A DNA stretch of 64,000 nucleotides, taken from contig NZ_JAQTZU010000011.1 of the NCBI RefSeq assembly GCF_028687615.1, forward strand, positions 43,907-107,906, in the 5' to 3' direction. The translations under genes and the position numbers were made by a program. Every line of letters starts with the position of its first letter. The first letter of the stretch is position 1. Of this stretch, positions 15,120 through 24,443 are shown piece by piece. This DNA is from Methylovulum sp. GTDB lineage: Bacteria > Pseudomonadota > Gammaproteobacteria > Methylococcales > Methylomonadaceae. The notes beneath the pieces are model-generated. The model worked only from the letters and a program-made list of their open reading frames with translations, made no database searches and was not told where the DNA came from.

Positions 15120-16097
15120 ATGAAATTAAATGACCAAAAACTCCGTGAATTAGGAAAAGCGGTCATCCAAGTGGAAGCGCAGGCAATAGCCGATCTGGAA
15201 GATCAAATTAACGATAATTTTGTCGCCGCGTGTAAACTGCTGTTCGAATGCACTGGACGGGTGGTGGTCATCGGCATGGGCAAATCCGGGCATATCGCCA
15301 GCAAAATTGCCGCAACGCTCGCCAGCACCGGCACACCGGCTTTTTTTGTACATCCGGGTGAGGCCAGCCACGGAGATTTGGGCATGATCACCAAACATGA
15401 TGTGGTGGTGGCGCTGTCAAATTCCGGGGAGACCGAAGAAGTCCTGACCATTTTGCCTATCATCAAACGTCTGGGCGTCCCGCTGGTTGCGATAACGGGT
15501 AATGAGAAATCAACTTTAGCGGGATTTTCAACTACTTACCTAAATGTCGCCGTTAAACAGGAAGCCTGTCCCTTGGGGCTGGCCCCAACATCGAGCAGCA
15601 CCGCCGCCTTGGTGATGGGCGACGCGCTGGCTGTTTCATTATTGGAAGCACGCGGTTTCACCCGCGATGATTTTGCCCTCGCCCATCCTGGCGGAAGCTT
15701 GGGAAAACGTTTGTTATTGCGGGTCAGGGATATTATGCACGTCGGTGTCAACATGCCTTCCGTGCCTGAATCGGCATTGATCAGCCACGCCCTGCTGGAA
15801 ATGACCGAAAAACAATTGGGTATGACGGCTATTGTGGAAGCCAACAACCGGGTCATCGGTATTTTTACCGACGGCGATTTACGCAGGATGCTGGGAAGGA
15901 ACTTGGATATCCATAGCACCCCGATCACCGAAGTGATGACCCCGCATTGCGCCGTCATCACTGCCGATATACTCGCTGCCGAAGCCATGCAAATTATGGA
16001 ACAGAAAAAAATTAACGCGCTCATTGTGGTCGATAACCAGCAATGCGCTATCGGGGCCTTGAACATGCACGATTTGATCCAGGCAGGTATTGTCTGA
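15120..16097 (+). CDS. kdsD: Arabinose-5-phosphate isomerase KdsD
   Basis: A 325-residue enzyme that converts ribulose 5-phosphate to arabinose 5-phosphate, the first step to Kdo for LPS. It has an N-terminal SIS sugar-isomerase domain (VVVIGMGKSGHIASKIAATL about 48-67, SNSGETEE about 100, GLAPTSSSTA) and a C-terminal pair of CBS domains (about 205-325, with GIFTDGDLRRML). TTGGAGG lies nine bases before the ATG. It is the first gene of the kdsD-kdsC-lptCAB-rpoN-hpf-rapZ cluster, and its stop overlaps the kdsC start (TGATG). Confidence 0.96.
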   Translation: MKLNDQKLRELGKAVIQVEAQAIADLEDQINDNFVAACKLLFECTGRVVVIGMGKSGHIASKIAATLASTGTPAFFVHPGEASHGDLGMITKHDVVVALSNSGETEEVLTILPIIKRLGVPLVAITGNEKSTLAGFSTTYLNVAVKQEACPLGLAPTSSSTAALVMGDALAVSLLEARGFTRDDFALAHPGGSLGKRLLLRVRDIMHVGVNMPSVPESALISHALLEMTEKQLGMTAIVEANNRVIGIFTDGDLRRMLGRNLDIHSTPITEVMTPHCAVITADILAAEAMQIMEQKKINALIVVDNQQCAIGALNMHDLIQAGIV

Positions 16098-16639
16098 TGC
16101 CAAATACCAAATCCCTATCCAGCCTATACGCCAAGGCCAGCCAGATTAAATTGCTGATCCTCGATGTTGACGGCGTTTTGACAGATGGTAAGTTGTTTTT
16201 TGACCACGAAGGAAATGAATATAAAAGTTTCCATGCCCAAGACGGGCATGGCATTAAATTACTGCGTCAAACGGGCGTAGAAGTGGCGGTCATTTCAGGC
16301 CGCCGTTCCAACGCAGTCAGTTTACGCATGAACAGCCTGGGCATCGCCCATGTTTATCAAGGGCACGAAGACAAACGCGCCGCGTTCCAGGAACTGCTGG
16401 CCACACTCAAGATAACACCGGCACAAGCCGCCTATGTCGGCGATGATTTGCTGGACTTGCCGATTATGGCGCGGGCCGGTTTGGCAATTGCCGTCAATGA
16501 CGCTGTTGATACGGTCAAACAACACGCACAATGGCATACCCAACGCAACGGTGGGCAAGGTGCGGTACGCGAAGTGTGTGATCTTATCATGCAAGCACAA
16601 GGGCATTATGATGCCATCGTCGAAACTTATCTGATATGA
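16097..16639 (+). CDS. kdsC: Kdo-8-phosphate phosphatase KdsC
   Basis: A 180-residue HAD-family phosphatase that releases phosphate from 3-deoxy-manno-octulosonate 8-phosphate. I chose the ATG at 16097 (overlapping the kdsD stop) because the family N-terminus begins there. Motifs: LDVDGVLTDG with catalytic Asp 23 and Asp 25, ISGRRSN, a Lys near 98 and GDDLLDLP. The length is normal, without a cap domain. Its last bases overlap lptC, so translation is coupled to LPS transport genes. Confidence 0.95.
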   Translation: MPNTKSLSSLYAKASQIKLLILDVDGVLTDGKLFFDHEGNEYKSFHAQDGHGIKLLRQTGVEVAVISGRRSNAVSLRMNSLGIAHVYQGHEDKRAAFQELLATLKITPAQAAYVGDDLLDLPIMARAGLAIAVNDAVDTVKQHAQWHTQRNGGQGAVREVCDLIMQAQGHYDAIVETYLI

Positions 16640-17208
16640 CGTTTTTTAGAGACCAATACGGCTATCTCTATTTGTTTTTTGTTGCGCTGGCTAGCTGGAT
16701 ACTTGTTAATTTAAGCGGGGGCGACAATCTGGGCAACCGCTTAATACCGCCGCATAGCCCCGATTTGTTCAGCAAAGGCTATACTAAGTGGGAAATGGAC
16801 ACGTCAGGTTTGGTAAACACCCAATTGTTTGCTGATAAAATTGTCCATTATAGCGATGACCACACCACCCAAATGGAGAAGCCATCCATCGTTTTTTATC
16901 TGGAAAAACAACCGCCGTGGCGCATCCAGGCGGAATCGGGCAGCGTGTCGGCGGATAGAAAAAATATCCTGCTCCACGGCAAAGTCATTGTTGACAGGGA
17001 CCAATACAACAATACCAAAGCCCTGAAGATAAACACCTCCAATCTTAAAGTGAAACCAGAAACTCATTTTGCAGAAACTGATGAGCAGGCAGAATTACTG
17101 AGCCTGCCAAACAAAACCACAGGGACTGGAATGAAACTGGTTTTTAAGCAGCCAATTCGTATTGAATTACTGGCTCATGTGCAAGGGAAATATGAAAGAC
17201 AACAATAA
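16636..17208 (+). CDS. lptC: LPS export protein LptC
   Basis: A 190-residue bitopic inner-membrane protein with one N-terminal transmembrane helix (residues 9-26, YLYLFFVALASWILVNL) and a periplasmic beta-jellyroll of the OstA type. It takes LPS from the LptBFG transporter and passes it to LptA. The sequence is divergent, as is usual for LptC, so the call rests on size, topology and its place between kdsC and lptA. It overlaps kdsC by four bases and lptA by 17. Confidence 0.9.
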   Translation: MTFFRDQYGYLYLFFVALASWILVNLSGGDNLGNRLIPPHSPDLFSKGYTKWEMDTSGLVNTQLFADKIVHYSDDHTTQMEKPSIVFYLEKQPPWRIQAESGSVSADRKNILLHGKVIVDRDQYNNTKALKINTSNLKVKPETHFAETDEQAELLSLPNKTTGTGMKLVFKQPIRIELLAHVQGKYERQQ

Positions 17209-17710
17209 AAAACTCATTCTCTTCTGCGGTATCTTACTAAACACTTTTTATAACACCGTCAGCTTTGCCCTGGAAAGCGATGCAGATCAACCCATTTCGA
17301 TTGATTCCAACACCGCAACTTATGACGATGCCACAGAAACCAGCACCTACACCGGCAACGTCATCTCCATCCAGGGCAGTATCCGGGTCAATTCCGATAA
17401 ATTGGTCGTTTATTTGAAAAATGGCGAAGTCGATAAATTGATATTCACCGGCAACCGCGCCAAATTTAAGCAAACACCTAATGCCGGTGCCGAAGACATT
17501 ATTGGCGAAGCCTTGCTTGGCGAATATTATCCGAAAAAAAATTTGCTGGTCTTGCAAAATAAGGCGGTTGTGACCCAAGGTAACGCCACTTATTCGAGCA
17601 ACTTAATCGAATACGATATTAAAAGCTCACTGGTGAAAGCGGGTGAAAAATCATCCGATACCAAACGCGTCCATGTTATATTAAAGCCGAAAGCTAAAAA
17701 CGCCCCATAA
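17192..17710 (+). CDS. lptA: Periplasmic LPS-bridge protein LptA
   Basis: A 172-residue secreted protein. The ATG at 17192 (ribosome site AAGGGA) gives a basic start MKDNNKK, a hydrophobic core and a signal-peptidase site near SFALES. The mature part is an OstA-like beta-jellyroll: [21 protein letters not shown], then [19 protein letters not shown] and [10 protein letters not shown]. LptA forms the periplasmic bridge carrying LPS from LptC to LptD. It lies between lptC and lptB. Confidence 0.93.
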   Translation: MKDNNKKLILFCGILLNTFYNTVSFALESDADQPISIDSNTATYDDATETSTYTGNVISIQGSIRVNSDKLVVYLKNGEVDKLIFTGNRAKFKQTPNAGAEDIIGEALLGEYYPKKNLLVLQNKAVVTQGNATYSSNLIEYDIKSSLVKAGEKSSDTKRVHVILKPKAKNAP

Positions 17711-17712
17711 GC

Positions 17713-18438
17713 ATGGCAACCCTGACAGCAACCCAATTATTTAAAGCTTACCATAAGCGCAATGTTGTCGATGGCGTATCCCTGGAAATCAATACAGGGG
17801 AAGTCGTCGGTTTATTAGGGCCGAACGGTGCCGGAAAAACCACTAGCTTTTATATGATGGTCGGCTTAATCAAAGCGGATACGGGCGAGATCAGACTGGA
17901 TGACAAGGCCATCACATATTATCCGATGCACTTGCGGGCACGCTTAGGTATCGGTTATTTACCGCAAGAACCATCGATTTTCCGTAAATTGAGTGTCGCC
18001 GACAATTTGCGGGCGGTGTTACAAATCAGCGGAGATTTGAGCAACAGCCAAATTGAATTGGTCATTGATGATTTGTTGCAGGAATTTAATATCTTGCATT
18101 TGCGCAACCAGCAGGCACTGAGCTTGTCAGGCGGCGAACGTCGGCGCGTTGAAATTGCCCGCGCATTGGCAACCCAACCACAATTCATTTTACTGGATGA
18201 GCCTTTTGCCGGCGTCGACCCCATATCGGTGGACGACATAAAAAAAATCATCGTGCATTTGAAGCAACGCGGCATCGGCGTTTTGATCACCGAACATAAT
18301 GTTCGTGAAACTTTAGGTATTTGTGACCGCGCTTATATACTCAATAATGGCAAAGTCATCGCCGAAGGCGGCGCAGAAGCCATTGTTGCCAATGAGGAAG
18401 TTAGAAAAGTTTATTTAGGCCAAAATTTTAGTCTTTAA
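17713..18438 (+). CDS. lptB: LPS export ATPase LptB
   Basis: A 241-residue ABC ATPase that powers LPS extraction with LptF and LptG, whose genes are at 40968-43129 in this window. Walker A is GPNGAGKTT (36-44), the Q-loop is [12 protein letters not shown], the signature is LSGGERRR (about 139), Walker B is [13 protein letters not shown], and the switch His is in ITEHNVRE. Length and C-terminus (YLGQNFSL) are typical. The gene starts three bases after the lptA stop. Confidence 0.97.
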   Translation: MATLTATQLFKAYHKRNVVDGVSLEINTGEVVGLLGPNGAGKTTSFYMMVGLIKADTGEIRLDDKAITYYPMHLRARLGIGYLPQEPSIFRKLSVADNLRAVLQISGDLSNSQIELVIDDLLQEFNILHLRNQQALSLSGGERRRVEIARALATQPQFILLDEPFAGVDPISVDDIKKIIVHLKQRGIGVLITEHNVRETLGICDRAYILNNGKVIAEGGAEAIVANEEVRKVYLGQNFSL

Positions 18439-18456
18439 GTACTGTATTCAAATAAA

Positions 18457-19902
18457 ATGAAACAATCCCTACATCTTCGGCAAGGCCTGCAGCTTACCAT
18501 GACGCCGCAATTGCAGCAGGCGATCAAGTTGTTGCAGATGTCTACTTTAGATTTGCAACAAGAAATCCAGCAAGCGCTTGAATCTAACATGATGCTGGAG
18601 ATTAACGAAGACGAAAACAATATCCCGGTTTCTGAACTGCTCCCGGAGAAAAAAACCGAACACTCGGATTCGCAAACCAGTGAAGGCTCGCAAACGGATA
18701 TTCCTGATGAGCTGCCCATTGATTCATCATGGGAGGATATCTACGACGCCGTCATGGAGTCCGGTAGCCATAACAGCGAAACCGTTGAATTTGAAACCCA
18801 ACGCAGCAATAGTGCGACCCTGCTGGACCATTTGTTATGGCAACTGGAACTGACGCGTTTTTCCGAACGCGACCACGCCATTGCCATCGGCATTATTGAT
18901 TCGATTAATGAAGACGGCTATCTGACCAGCAAGCCTGAAGACATATTTCAAGCGATGCAAACGCAATTGGATGACTTGGATATTGAAGAAGTCTTTGCCG
19001 TCTTGCACCGAATCCAAAACTTTGACCCCGCCGGCGTCGCCGCGATTGACTTAAGTGATTGTCTACGTCTGCAATTGCGCCAGTTGCCTGAAACCACGCC
19101 TTATCGTGAAGAAGCCCTCGCCGTGGTCACCCAGCATCTGGATTTACTGGCTACCCATGAGCAAACCAAGCTGATGCGCAAACTGGGCTTGACCGAACGG
19201 CAACTGGACACCGTAGTCGCCTTGATCAGGACACTTGAGCCCAAACCAGGCTCACGCATCCAAGAACACGATTCCGAATACGTCATCCCAGATGTTTATG
19301 TCATCAAGCAAAACGGGGTATGGCAAGTCAATTTAAACCCTGATATTGCCCCAAAATTGCGTATCAACCCGTTTTATTCGGCAATGATCAAGCGGGCGGA
19401 TAACAGCAAAGACAACACCTGCATGAAAGACCATCTGCAAGAAGCCCGCTGGTTTATCAAAAGCCTGCATAGCCGCAACGACACGCTGTTGCGTGTTGCC
19501 AGATCTATCGTCGAAAAACAAACCGCGTTTCTTGAGCATGGCTCGGTCGCGATGAAACCGATGGTGTTGCGTGATATTGCCGAAGAGCTTGAATTGCACG
19601 AGTCGACTATCTCGCGCGTGACTACACAAAAATTCATGCACACCCCCAATGGTATTTTTGAATTCAAATACTTTTTTTCCAGCCATGTCTCGACCGAAGG
19701 TGGCGGTGAATGCTCGTCCACCGCGATACGGGCGATTATTAAAGAATTAATCAGCAATGAGGATCCGGCGAAACCGCTGAGTGACAGCAAAATTGCCGAT
19801 TTTTTAAACGAGAAAGGCATCAATGTTGCCAGAAGGACAATTGCCAAGTATCGGGAAGCGATGTTTATCGCATCATCTAGCCAGAGAAAACGGATTTTGT
19901 AA
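18457..19902 (+). CDS. rpoN: RNA polymerase sigma-54 factor
   Basis: A 481-residue sigma-54 with all three regions: the glutamine- and leucine-rich activator-interaction region (residues 1-50, including LTMTPQLQQAIKLLQMSTLD), an acidic linker (50-110), the core-binding region, and the C-terminal HTH and RpoN box (ARRTIAKYREAM). It recognises -24/-12 promoters and needs an AAA activator. The RNA-binding RapZ and the ribosome factor Hpf follow, as usual. The NtrX regulator encoded at 24444 belongs to the sigma-54 activator family but probably cannot activate it. Confidence 0.97.
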   Translation: MKQSLHLRQGLQLTMTPQLQQAIKLLQMSTLDLQQEIQQALESNMMLEINEDENNIPVSELLPEKKTEHSDSQTSEGSQTDIPDELPIDSSWEDIYDAVMESGSHNSETVEFETQRSNSATLLDHLLWQLELTRFSERDHAIAIGIIDSINEDGYLTSKPEDIFQAMQTQLDDLDIEEVFAVLHRIQNFDPAGVAAIDLSDCLRLQLRQLPETTPYREEALAVVTQHLDLLATHEQTKLMRKLGLTERQLDTVVALIRTLEPKPGSRIQEHDSEYVIPDVYVIKQNGVWQVNLNPDIAPKLRINPFYSAMIKRADNSKDNTCMKDHLQEARWFIKSLHSRNDTLLRVARSIVEKQTAFLEHGSVAMKPMVLRDIAEELELHESTISRVTTQKFMHTPNGIFEFKYFFSSHVSTEGGGECSSTAIRAIIKELISNEDPAKPLSDSKIADFLNEKGINVARRTIAKYREAMFIASSSQRKRIL

Positions 19903-19947
19903 GATCCTTCCCTGCTAAAAACCATCAATTCATTAAGGAGTTTTACC

Positions 19948-20238
19948 ATGCAAGTCATAATAACAGGTCATCATCTTGAAATAACCGATGCGTTACGGAC
20001 GCATATCGACGCAAAATTTGCCAAATTAGCCCGGCATTTTGACAACGTCACTGATGTACATGTTATTTTAAGTGTAGAAAAACTGGTGCAGAAAGCGGAA
20101 GCCACCTTGCAACTGAGCGGGGCCAAGCTGTTTGCCGAAGACCATCAAGAAGACATGTATGTGGCGATTGACAACATGGTCGACAAACTCGACCGTCAAA
20201 TCGCCAAACATAAAGAAAAAACCCACACCCACCGCTGA
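19948..20238 (+). CDS. hpf: Ribosome hibernation-promoting factor
   Basis: A 96-residue short-form Hpf/YfiA protein with a strong AAGGAG ribosome site. It has the beta-alpha-beta pattern of the family (MQVIITGHHLEITDALR, FAEDHQEDMYVAIDNMVDKL) and a basic tail. It binds the 30S decoding centre in stationary phase and promotes inactive 100S ribosomes. It follows rpoN. In most gammaproteobacteria ptsN comes next; here it is absent and rapZ follows after a hairpin. Confidence 0.95.
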   Translation: MQVIITGHHLEITDALRTHIDAKFAKLARHFDNVTDVHVILSVEKLVQKAEATLQLSGAKLFAEDHQEDMYVAIDNMVDKLDRQIAKHKEKTHTHR

Positions 20239-20245
20239 TACCTAG

Positions 20246-20305
20246 GGCGCGGAGCGTGTGTGGCGGACAACAACCCAAATCAAAATGATGCACACGCTCC
20301 ACGCC
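20246..20305 (+). promoter_or_regulatory. 15-bp inverted repeat in the hpf-rapZ gap
   Basis: GGCGCGGAGCGTGTG (20246-20260) pairs with CACACGCTCCACGCC (20291-20305) with one mismatch. The hairpin ends seven bases before the rapZ start codon, which has no Shine-Dalgarno sequence. There is no T-run, so it is not a simple terminator. It could control rapZ translation or mark a processing site. Confidence 0.55.
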
Positions 20306-20312
20306 TGAACTT

Positions 20313-21170
20313 ATGAAACTATTAATTGTTAGCGGGCTCTCCGGTTCCGGCAAAAGCATAGCCCTGGACACCCTCGAAGACTGCGGCTATTTCTGCATAG
20401 ATAATTTGCCAGTCACCTTGTTGGAAGACTTCATTAACCATGTGATGCTGGTTGATACCAATACATACGCCAAAACGGCCATTGGTATTGATGCCAGAAA
20501 CCAAAGCGAAAGCTTGGCTAACTTTTCCGATAGCATGAGATTGATACACAGCAAAGGCATAAGCTGCGAGGTCATTTTCATGCAGGCTGAAGAAGCCACC
20601 TTGCTTAAACGCTACAGTGAAACCCGCCGCAAACATCCTTTGACGGATTTTAATATTCCTTTAAAAGAAGCTTTAAAAATCGAAAGGGAAATGTTGACCC
20701 CGATTGCCAGGCACGCCAGCGTCATCATAGATACCAGCCGGACGCATTACCACCAATTGCGCGAACTGATCAAAGACCAAATTGGTGAACGTGATGTCAA
20801 ACATATTTCCCTACAATTCCAATCGTTTGGCTTTAAGCACGGGGTTCCTTTAGATGCGGATTTTGTTTTTGATGCCCGCAGCTTACCAAACCCCTATTGG
20901 ATTCCTGAATTGCGCGGCTTAACCGGAAAAGACCAGGCGGTCATTGGTTTTTTGCATGAACACCCTTTAGTCATTGAACTTTTTCAAGATATTACCGGGT
21001 TTCTTGAACGCTGGATACCACGTTTTGAAGCGGAAGGACGCACTTATCTGACCGTAGCCATAGGCTGCACAGGAGGGCAACACCGCTCTGTCTATCTGGT
21101 CGACTCGTTAGTCAAGCAGTTTAAAAACAGCTATTTCAACGTCATCGTCCGCCATCGCGAACTTCATTAA
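20313..21170 (+). CDS. rapZ: RNase adapter protein RapZ
   Basis: A 285-residue protein with N-terminal Walker A GLSGSGKS (8-15), a GIDARN motif (about 52) and the conserved C-terminal half (FKHGVPLDADFVFDARSLPNP, GCTGGQHRSVY) that binds RNA and metabolites. In enteric bacteria it guides RNase E to GlmZ and so controls GlmS and amino-sugar supply, linking with the LPS genes upstream. No ptsN or npr gene flanks it. Confidence 0.95.
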   Translation: MKLLIVSGLSGSGKSIALDTLEDCGYFCIDNLPVTLLEDFINHVMLVDTNTYAKTAIGIDARNQSESLANFSDSMRLIHSKGISCEVIFMQAEEATLLKRYSETRRKHPLTDFNIPLKEALKIEREMLTPIARHASVIIDTSRTHYHQLRELIKDQIGERDVKHISLQFQSFGFKHGVPLDADFVFDARSLPNPYWIPELRGLTGKDQAVIGFLHEHPLVIELFQDITGFLERWIPRFEAEGRTYLTVAIGCTGGQHRSVYLVDSLVKQFKNSYFNVIVRHRELH

Positions 21171-21181
21171 GCCCTACGCAT

Positions 21182-21221
21182 AAAAAAGCCCAAGACCGGC
21201 ATAATCTGCCGAATCTTGGAC
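21182..21221 (-). terminator. Rho-independent terminator of the min operon
   Basis: On the minus strand GTCCAAGATTCGGC and GCCGGTCTTGGGC fold around AGATTAT, followed by TTTTTTA. It lies 20 bases after the stop of the DUF2582 gene. The stem has one bulge. It also sits 12 bases past the rapZ stop but has no T-run in that direction. Confidence 0.75.
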
Positions 21222-21240
21222 TCGGGAACGACTAAAAAGC

Positions 21241-21438
21241 TTATTTCAATGACAAGGTTTCAGTCCGGCCTTTCATTTCAAAGACCAGCTTATCTTCCTT
21301 GGAAAGCCAGCCAATGGCCCGTTGGATATCATTTTTATTAATCCCGGTTTCAGTGGAAATTTTTGTCACGCTGGATGGGCCGTTTTCATCCAGAAATTTC
21401 CATATTTTACCTGCTGCATCACCAATTATTTCAGTCAT
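21241..21438 (-). CDS. DUF2582 winged-helix protein
   Basis: A 65-residue protein. The ATG at 21438 has AAAGGTGA in front; a GTG at 21447 is possible. It matches the small winged-helix DUF2582 family: AGKIWKFLDENGPSSVTKIS, then INKNDIQRAIGWLSKEDK and a beta hairpin. It presumably binds DNA or a protein partner, but no target is known. It is the last gene of the minCDE operon, 30 bases after minE. Confidence 0.85.
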   Translation of the reverse strand: MTEIIGDAAGKIWKFLDENGPSSVTKISTETGINKNDIQRAIGWLSKEDKLVFEMKGRTETLSLK

Positions 21439-21468
21439 TTCAATCACCTTTGAGAGTTGTTGGAGAGT

Positions 21469-21738
21469 TTAAAAATTTTTTGCTTGATGATCAGGCAATA
21501 CGATATTCAGTTCAAGCGTTTCCTGATTTTCATCTTGCTCGAAGTTAAATGATATGGCATCTTGATCGACGTTGACATATTTTTTTATCACTTCCAGCAA
21601 TTCCTTTTGTAACTGAGGAAGATAAGATGGCTGGTGTCGGGACGAACGCTCATGGGCAACAAGGATCTGCAAGCGCTCCTTCGCCAGCGAAGCCGAACTG
21701 GTTTTAGTGATTCTAAAATAGTCTAGTAAACTCATCAT
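21469..21738 (-). CDS. minE: Cell division topological specificity factor MinE
   Basis: An 89-residue protein with the N-terminal membrane and MinD-binding segment (SLLDYFRITKTSSASLAKERLQ) and the C-terminal dimerisation domain (YLPQLQKELLEVIKKYV). It stimulates MinD ATPase and drives the pole-to-pole oscillation that places the division septum. Two ATGs in tandem overlap the minD stop (ATGATGA), so translation is coupled. Confidence 0.97.
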   Translation of the reverse strand: MMSLLDYFRITKTSSASLAKERLQILVAHERSSRHQPSYLPQLQKELLEVIKKYVNVDQDAISFNFEQDENQETLELNIVLPDHQAKNF

Positions 21739-22544
21739 TTGCCCCCAAACAGCTTCCCGAAAAGGCCTTTTTTCTCATCAATAAAACGATGTGGCCTCTC
21801 TTCGCCCAAGTAACGGGCGACAATATCGGCATAAGCTTGGCCTGCATCGCTCTTTTCATCGAGAATAACCGGTACGCCTGAATTTGACGCCGTCAAGACC
21901 GATTTCGATTCGGGGATCACGCCCAACAGATGTAAAGACAAAATGTCCTGCACATCGTTTACACTCAACATATCACCGATTTTTACCCGCTCTGGCGAGT
22001 AGCGGGACAATAACAGATATTCCTTGATCGGTTCTTCGTTGCGTTCCGCCCTGCGTGATTTGCTCGCCAACAGCCCTAACATACGATCAGAGTCACGCAC
22101 CGATGAAACTTCAGGATTGGTGACCACAAAAGCATCATCGGCATAATACATCGCCAAATGCGCGCCTCTTTCGATACCCGCTGGAGAATCGCAAACCACA
22201 TATTGAAAATCTTTGGACAATTCTTCTAAAACCTTGCCAACGCCTTCCTGGCTTAAAGCATCTTTATCACGGGTTTGTGAAGCGGGCAAAATATACAGTT
22301 GGTCGCAATGCTTGTCACGGATCAAGGCTTGGTTAAGCGATGCCTCACCATTGATGACATTGATAAAATCATACACAACACGGCGTTCACAGCCCATGAT
22401 CAAGTCCAGATTCCGCAAACCGACATCAAAATCTATGACCGCCGTTTTGTGGCCTCGTTTTGCCAAGCCCATAGCGATGGCGGCACTGGTTGTGGTTTTG
22501 CCAACACCGCCCTTACCCGATGTTACAACAATAATTCTTGCCAC
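21735..22544 (-). CDS. minD: Septum-site ATPase MinD
   Basis: A 269-residue ATPase with the deviant Walker A KGGVGKTT (11-18), VIDFDVGLRNLD, the switch II DSPAGIERGA, and a C-terminal amphipathic membrane-targeting helix (KKGLFGKLFGGK). It starts at GTG 22544 with AGAGG seven bases upstream. It recruits MinC to the membrane and is released by MinE. Confidence 0.97.
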   Translation of the reverse strand: MARIIVVTSGKGGVGKTTTSAAIAMGLAKRGHKTAVIDFDVGLRNLDLIMGCERRVVYDFINVINGEASLNQALIRDKHCDQLYILPASQTRDKDALSQEGVGKVLEELSKDFQYVVCDSPAGIERGAHLAMYYADDAFVVTNPEVSSVRDSDRMLGLLASKSRRAERNEEPIKEYLLLSRYSPERVKIGDMLSVNDVQDILSLHLLGVIPESKSVLTASNSGVPVILDEKSDAGQAYADIVARYLGEERPHRFIDEKKGLFGKLFGGK

Positions 22545-22568
22545 AAATGTTCCTCTAGGTAGGTTTTA

Positions 22569-23312
22569 TTAAGCAGTATCTTTAATAATTAAAGTATGTT
22601 CTTGTAAATAAATCTGCACTGGTTTGTTGCGCACTATCCCGCGCATATCTTCACTGATTTGATAAGTACCTGCAATGGAGATCAACTCCGCTTGCAAATC
22701 GGAACAAAAAATCCGCGCACCTAGATTTCCTTGCACACCAGCCAAAGCCCGGCCTCTTAAGGTATTGTAGACATGGATATTACCCTCCGCCATTATTTCC
22801 GCCCCCGCGCTCACTTGAGCCAAAATAATCAAATCCCCTGTCGCATAAATGCGTTGCCCAGATCGGACGGGTTGGGAAATTAACGTTGCTTGGGTGTTTA
22901 ATGCAGTTTCAGAATGGCTTGATTTTATTTTCGGAGGCGAATCTTCAAGATTTTTCTTTTCGATTACCGGGCTATTGTGGACAGAATGGATAGGAATACC
23001 CAAATCTATGGCTATTTTATTTTGTAACCCGTTCCCGCCCCTTATACCGATTGGCAATAATCCTGCCTCACGGAGGACATTGGTGAGTTTGGTAAAATCA
23101 ATAGGTAGATTATTTTTATTTATTGATTGAACGTCAAGAACGATTGGAGAGTTTTTGAAAAAATCCGGGGCGATTTGGATTTTTTTTTGAATTTGATCAT
23201 TGATGACATCCAAATCGTTACTGGATATGACTAAAACAGGCACCGTAAATGTGTTGCTTTTAAATTCGATTGCAGTTGCTTTAGTGAGCGTGTTTTGTGG
23301 ATCTGTCGTCAT
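22569..23312 (-). CDS. minC: Septum-site inhibitor MinC
   Basis: A 247-residue FtsZ inhibitor. The N-terminal domain (residues 10-110) ends with LREAGLLPIGIRGG. A linker of about 40 residues follows. The C-terminal beta-helix carries the family motif RSGQRIYATGDLIILAQVSA and continues with AEGNIHVYNTLRGRALAG. It is the first gene of minC-minD-minE-DUF2582, with a 24-base gap to minD. Confidence 0.95.
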   Translation of the reverse strand: MTTDPQNTLTKATAIEFKSNTFTVPVLVISSNDLDVINDQIQKKIQIAPDFFKNSPIVLDVQSINKNNLPIDFTKLTNVLREAGLLPIGIRGGNGLQNKIAIDLGIPIHSVHNSPVIEKKNLEDSPPKIKSSHSETALNTQATLISQPVRSGQRIYATGDLIILAQVSAGAEIMAEGNIHVYNTLRGRALAGVQGNLGARIFCSDLQAELISIAGTYQISEDMRGIVRNKPVQIYLQEHTLIIKDTA

Positions 23313-23412
23313 CCGTTACATCTGTAATAACTTAAGTTGTAGCCATTCTAGCATTGCTAAGAAAAAAAATCATTTCTGATTATTTGTTTTGGCCGCATCA
23401 AAAAACGCCGCC

Positions 23413-23453
23413 CACAAAAAAGGGTTGCATTATGTGCTAATGCAACCCTTTTA
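23413..23453 (-). terminator. Rho-independent terminator of rplM-rpsI
   Basis: AGGGTTGCATTA (23421-23432) pairs with TAATGCAACCCT (23438-23449) around five bases. On the minus strand the stem is followed by TTTTTTGTG, and it lies about 25 bases past the rpsI stop. The short T-run on the plus side would allow some bidirectional action toward minC. Confidence 0.9.
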
Positions 23454-23474
23454 TCGCCATCTTGTGGATAAAGA

Positions 23475-23867
23475 TTAACGTTTTGAGTACTGAGGACGTT
23501 TTCTGGCTTTGTGCAAGCCGACTTTTTTACGTTCAACAATGCGCGAATCGCGTGTCACATAACCCGCATGTCTAAGTGCCGGACGCAATGTTTCATCATA
23601 TTCCATCAATGCACGGGTCAAACCAAGACGTATGGCCCCTGCCTGACCTGAAGGCCCGCCACCTTTAACAATCACGTTGACATCAAAATTGCCGACCATA
23701 TCCACACATTCCAAAGGCTGGCGGGAAACCATCTGGTCGGTTTTACGACCAAAATAATCTTCTATGGCCTTGGTGTTGATGATAATTTTTCCAGTGCCTT
23801 TGGTTGCGTAAACACGCGCTATTGCACTTTTACGACGACCTGTTCCGTAATACTGAGCTGCTGCCAT
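23475..23867 (-). CDS. rpsI: 30S ribosomal protein S9
   Basis: A 130-residue protein with the universal S9 features: [15 protein letters not shown] near the N-terminus, [19 protein letters not shown] in the middle, and a basic tail ending [10 protein letters not shown] that reaches the ribosomal P site. It follows rplM by 13 bases, the standard pair. Confidence 0.99.
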   Translation of the reverse strand: MAAAQYYGTGRRKSAIARVYATKGTGKIIINTKAIEDYFGRKTDQMVSRQPLECVDMVGNFDVNVIVKGGGPSGQAGAIRLGLTRALMEYDETLRPALRHAGYVTRDSRIVERKKVGLHKARKRPQYSKR

Positions 23868-23880
23868 GTGGTTTACTCGC

Positions 23881-24309
23881 TTATAATTCTAAAACTTTTG
23901 GCTGTTGGGCCTGATGTTCATGTTCTGGGCCGGCATAGACTTTCAACTTTTTGAACATTGCCCGACCCAATGGATTTTTAGGCAACATACCCTTAACAGC
24001 CGTTGTCAGAATCCGGTCTGGGAAGGTTTTTCTCAGTTTGCCTAAGCTGACGGTTTTCAAGTTGCCGATATAGCCTGTATGATGCTGATACAATTTATCT
24101 TTTTCTTTAGTACCGGTCACGCCAATTTTTTCGACATTGACGACAATAATATAATCACCTGTATCGACATGCGGGGTGAATTCTGGTTTATGTTTACCGC
24201 GAAGACGACGTGCAATCTCAGAAGCAAGGCGACCTAACGTCTTTCCTTCTGCATCTACCACGTACCAATCACGCTTTACTTCTGCTGGTTTTGCACTGAA
24301 TGTTTTCAT
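23881..24309 (-). CDS. rplM: 50S ribosomal protein L13
   Basis: A 142-residue L13 of normal length: [20 protein letters not shown] near the N-terminus, [12 protein letters not shown], and [14 protein letters not shown] [12 protein letters not shown] followed by [15 protein letters not shown]. It binds 23S rRNA early in 50S assembly. It is the first gene of the rplM-rpsI operon, with an AT-rich upstream region (24310-24440) as likely promoter. Confidence 0.99.
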   Translation of the reverse strand: MKTFSAKPAEVKRDWYVVDAEGKTLGRLASEIARRLRGKHKPEFTPHVDTGDYIIVVNVEKIGVTGTKEKDKLYQHHTGYIGNLKTVSLGKLRKTFPDRILTTAVKGMLPKNPLGRAMFKKLKVYAGPEHEHQAQQPKVLEL

Positions 24310-24443
24310 CGTTATAGTTTTCTGTAAAAAGCGTCTTTATGTAAAGCCTTAATAAAAGACTAACAATTTTACTAGACATATTTAGCTTTTACAAGGTTTA
24401 TTTATAAATACTTACTTGGGCTGAGCTTGATAAACTTATTTGG

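Noticed and set aside
14926..15123. 65-codon open frame ending at the kdsD start.
   Set aside because: It covers the kdsD ribosome site, has no recognisable product and has low-complexity hydrophobic content.
20303..20335. The rapZ start (GAACTTATGAAACTATTAATTG) resembles the palindrome core found upstream of mlaF and pilB.
   Set aside because: The codons encode the conserved RapZ N-terminus MKLLIVSG, and there is no matching opposite arm. The likeness is best explained by coding constraint.
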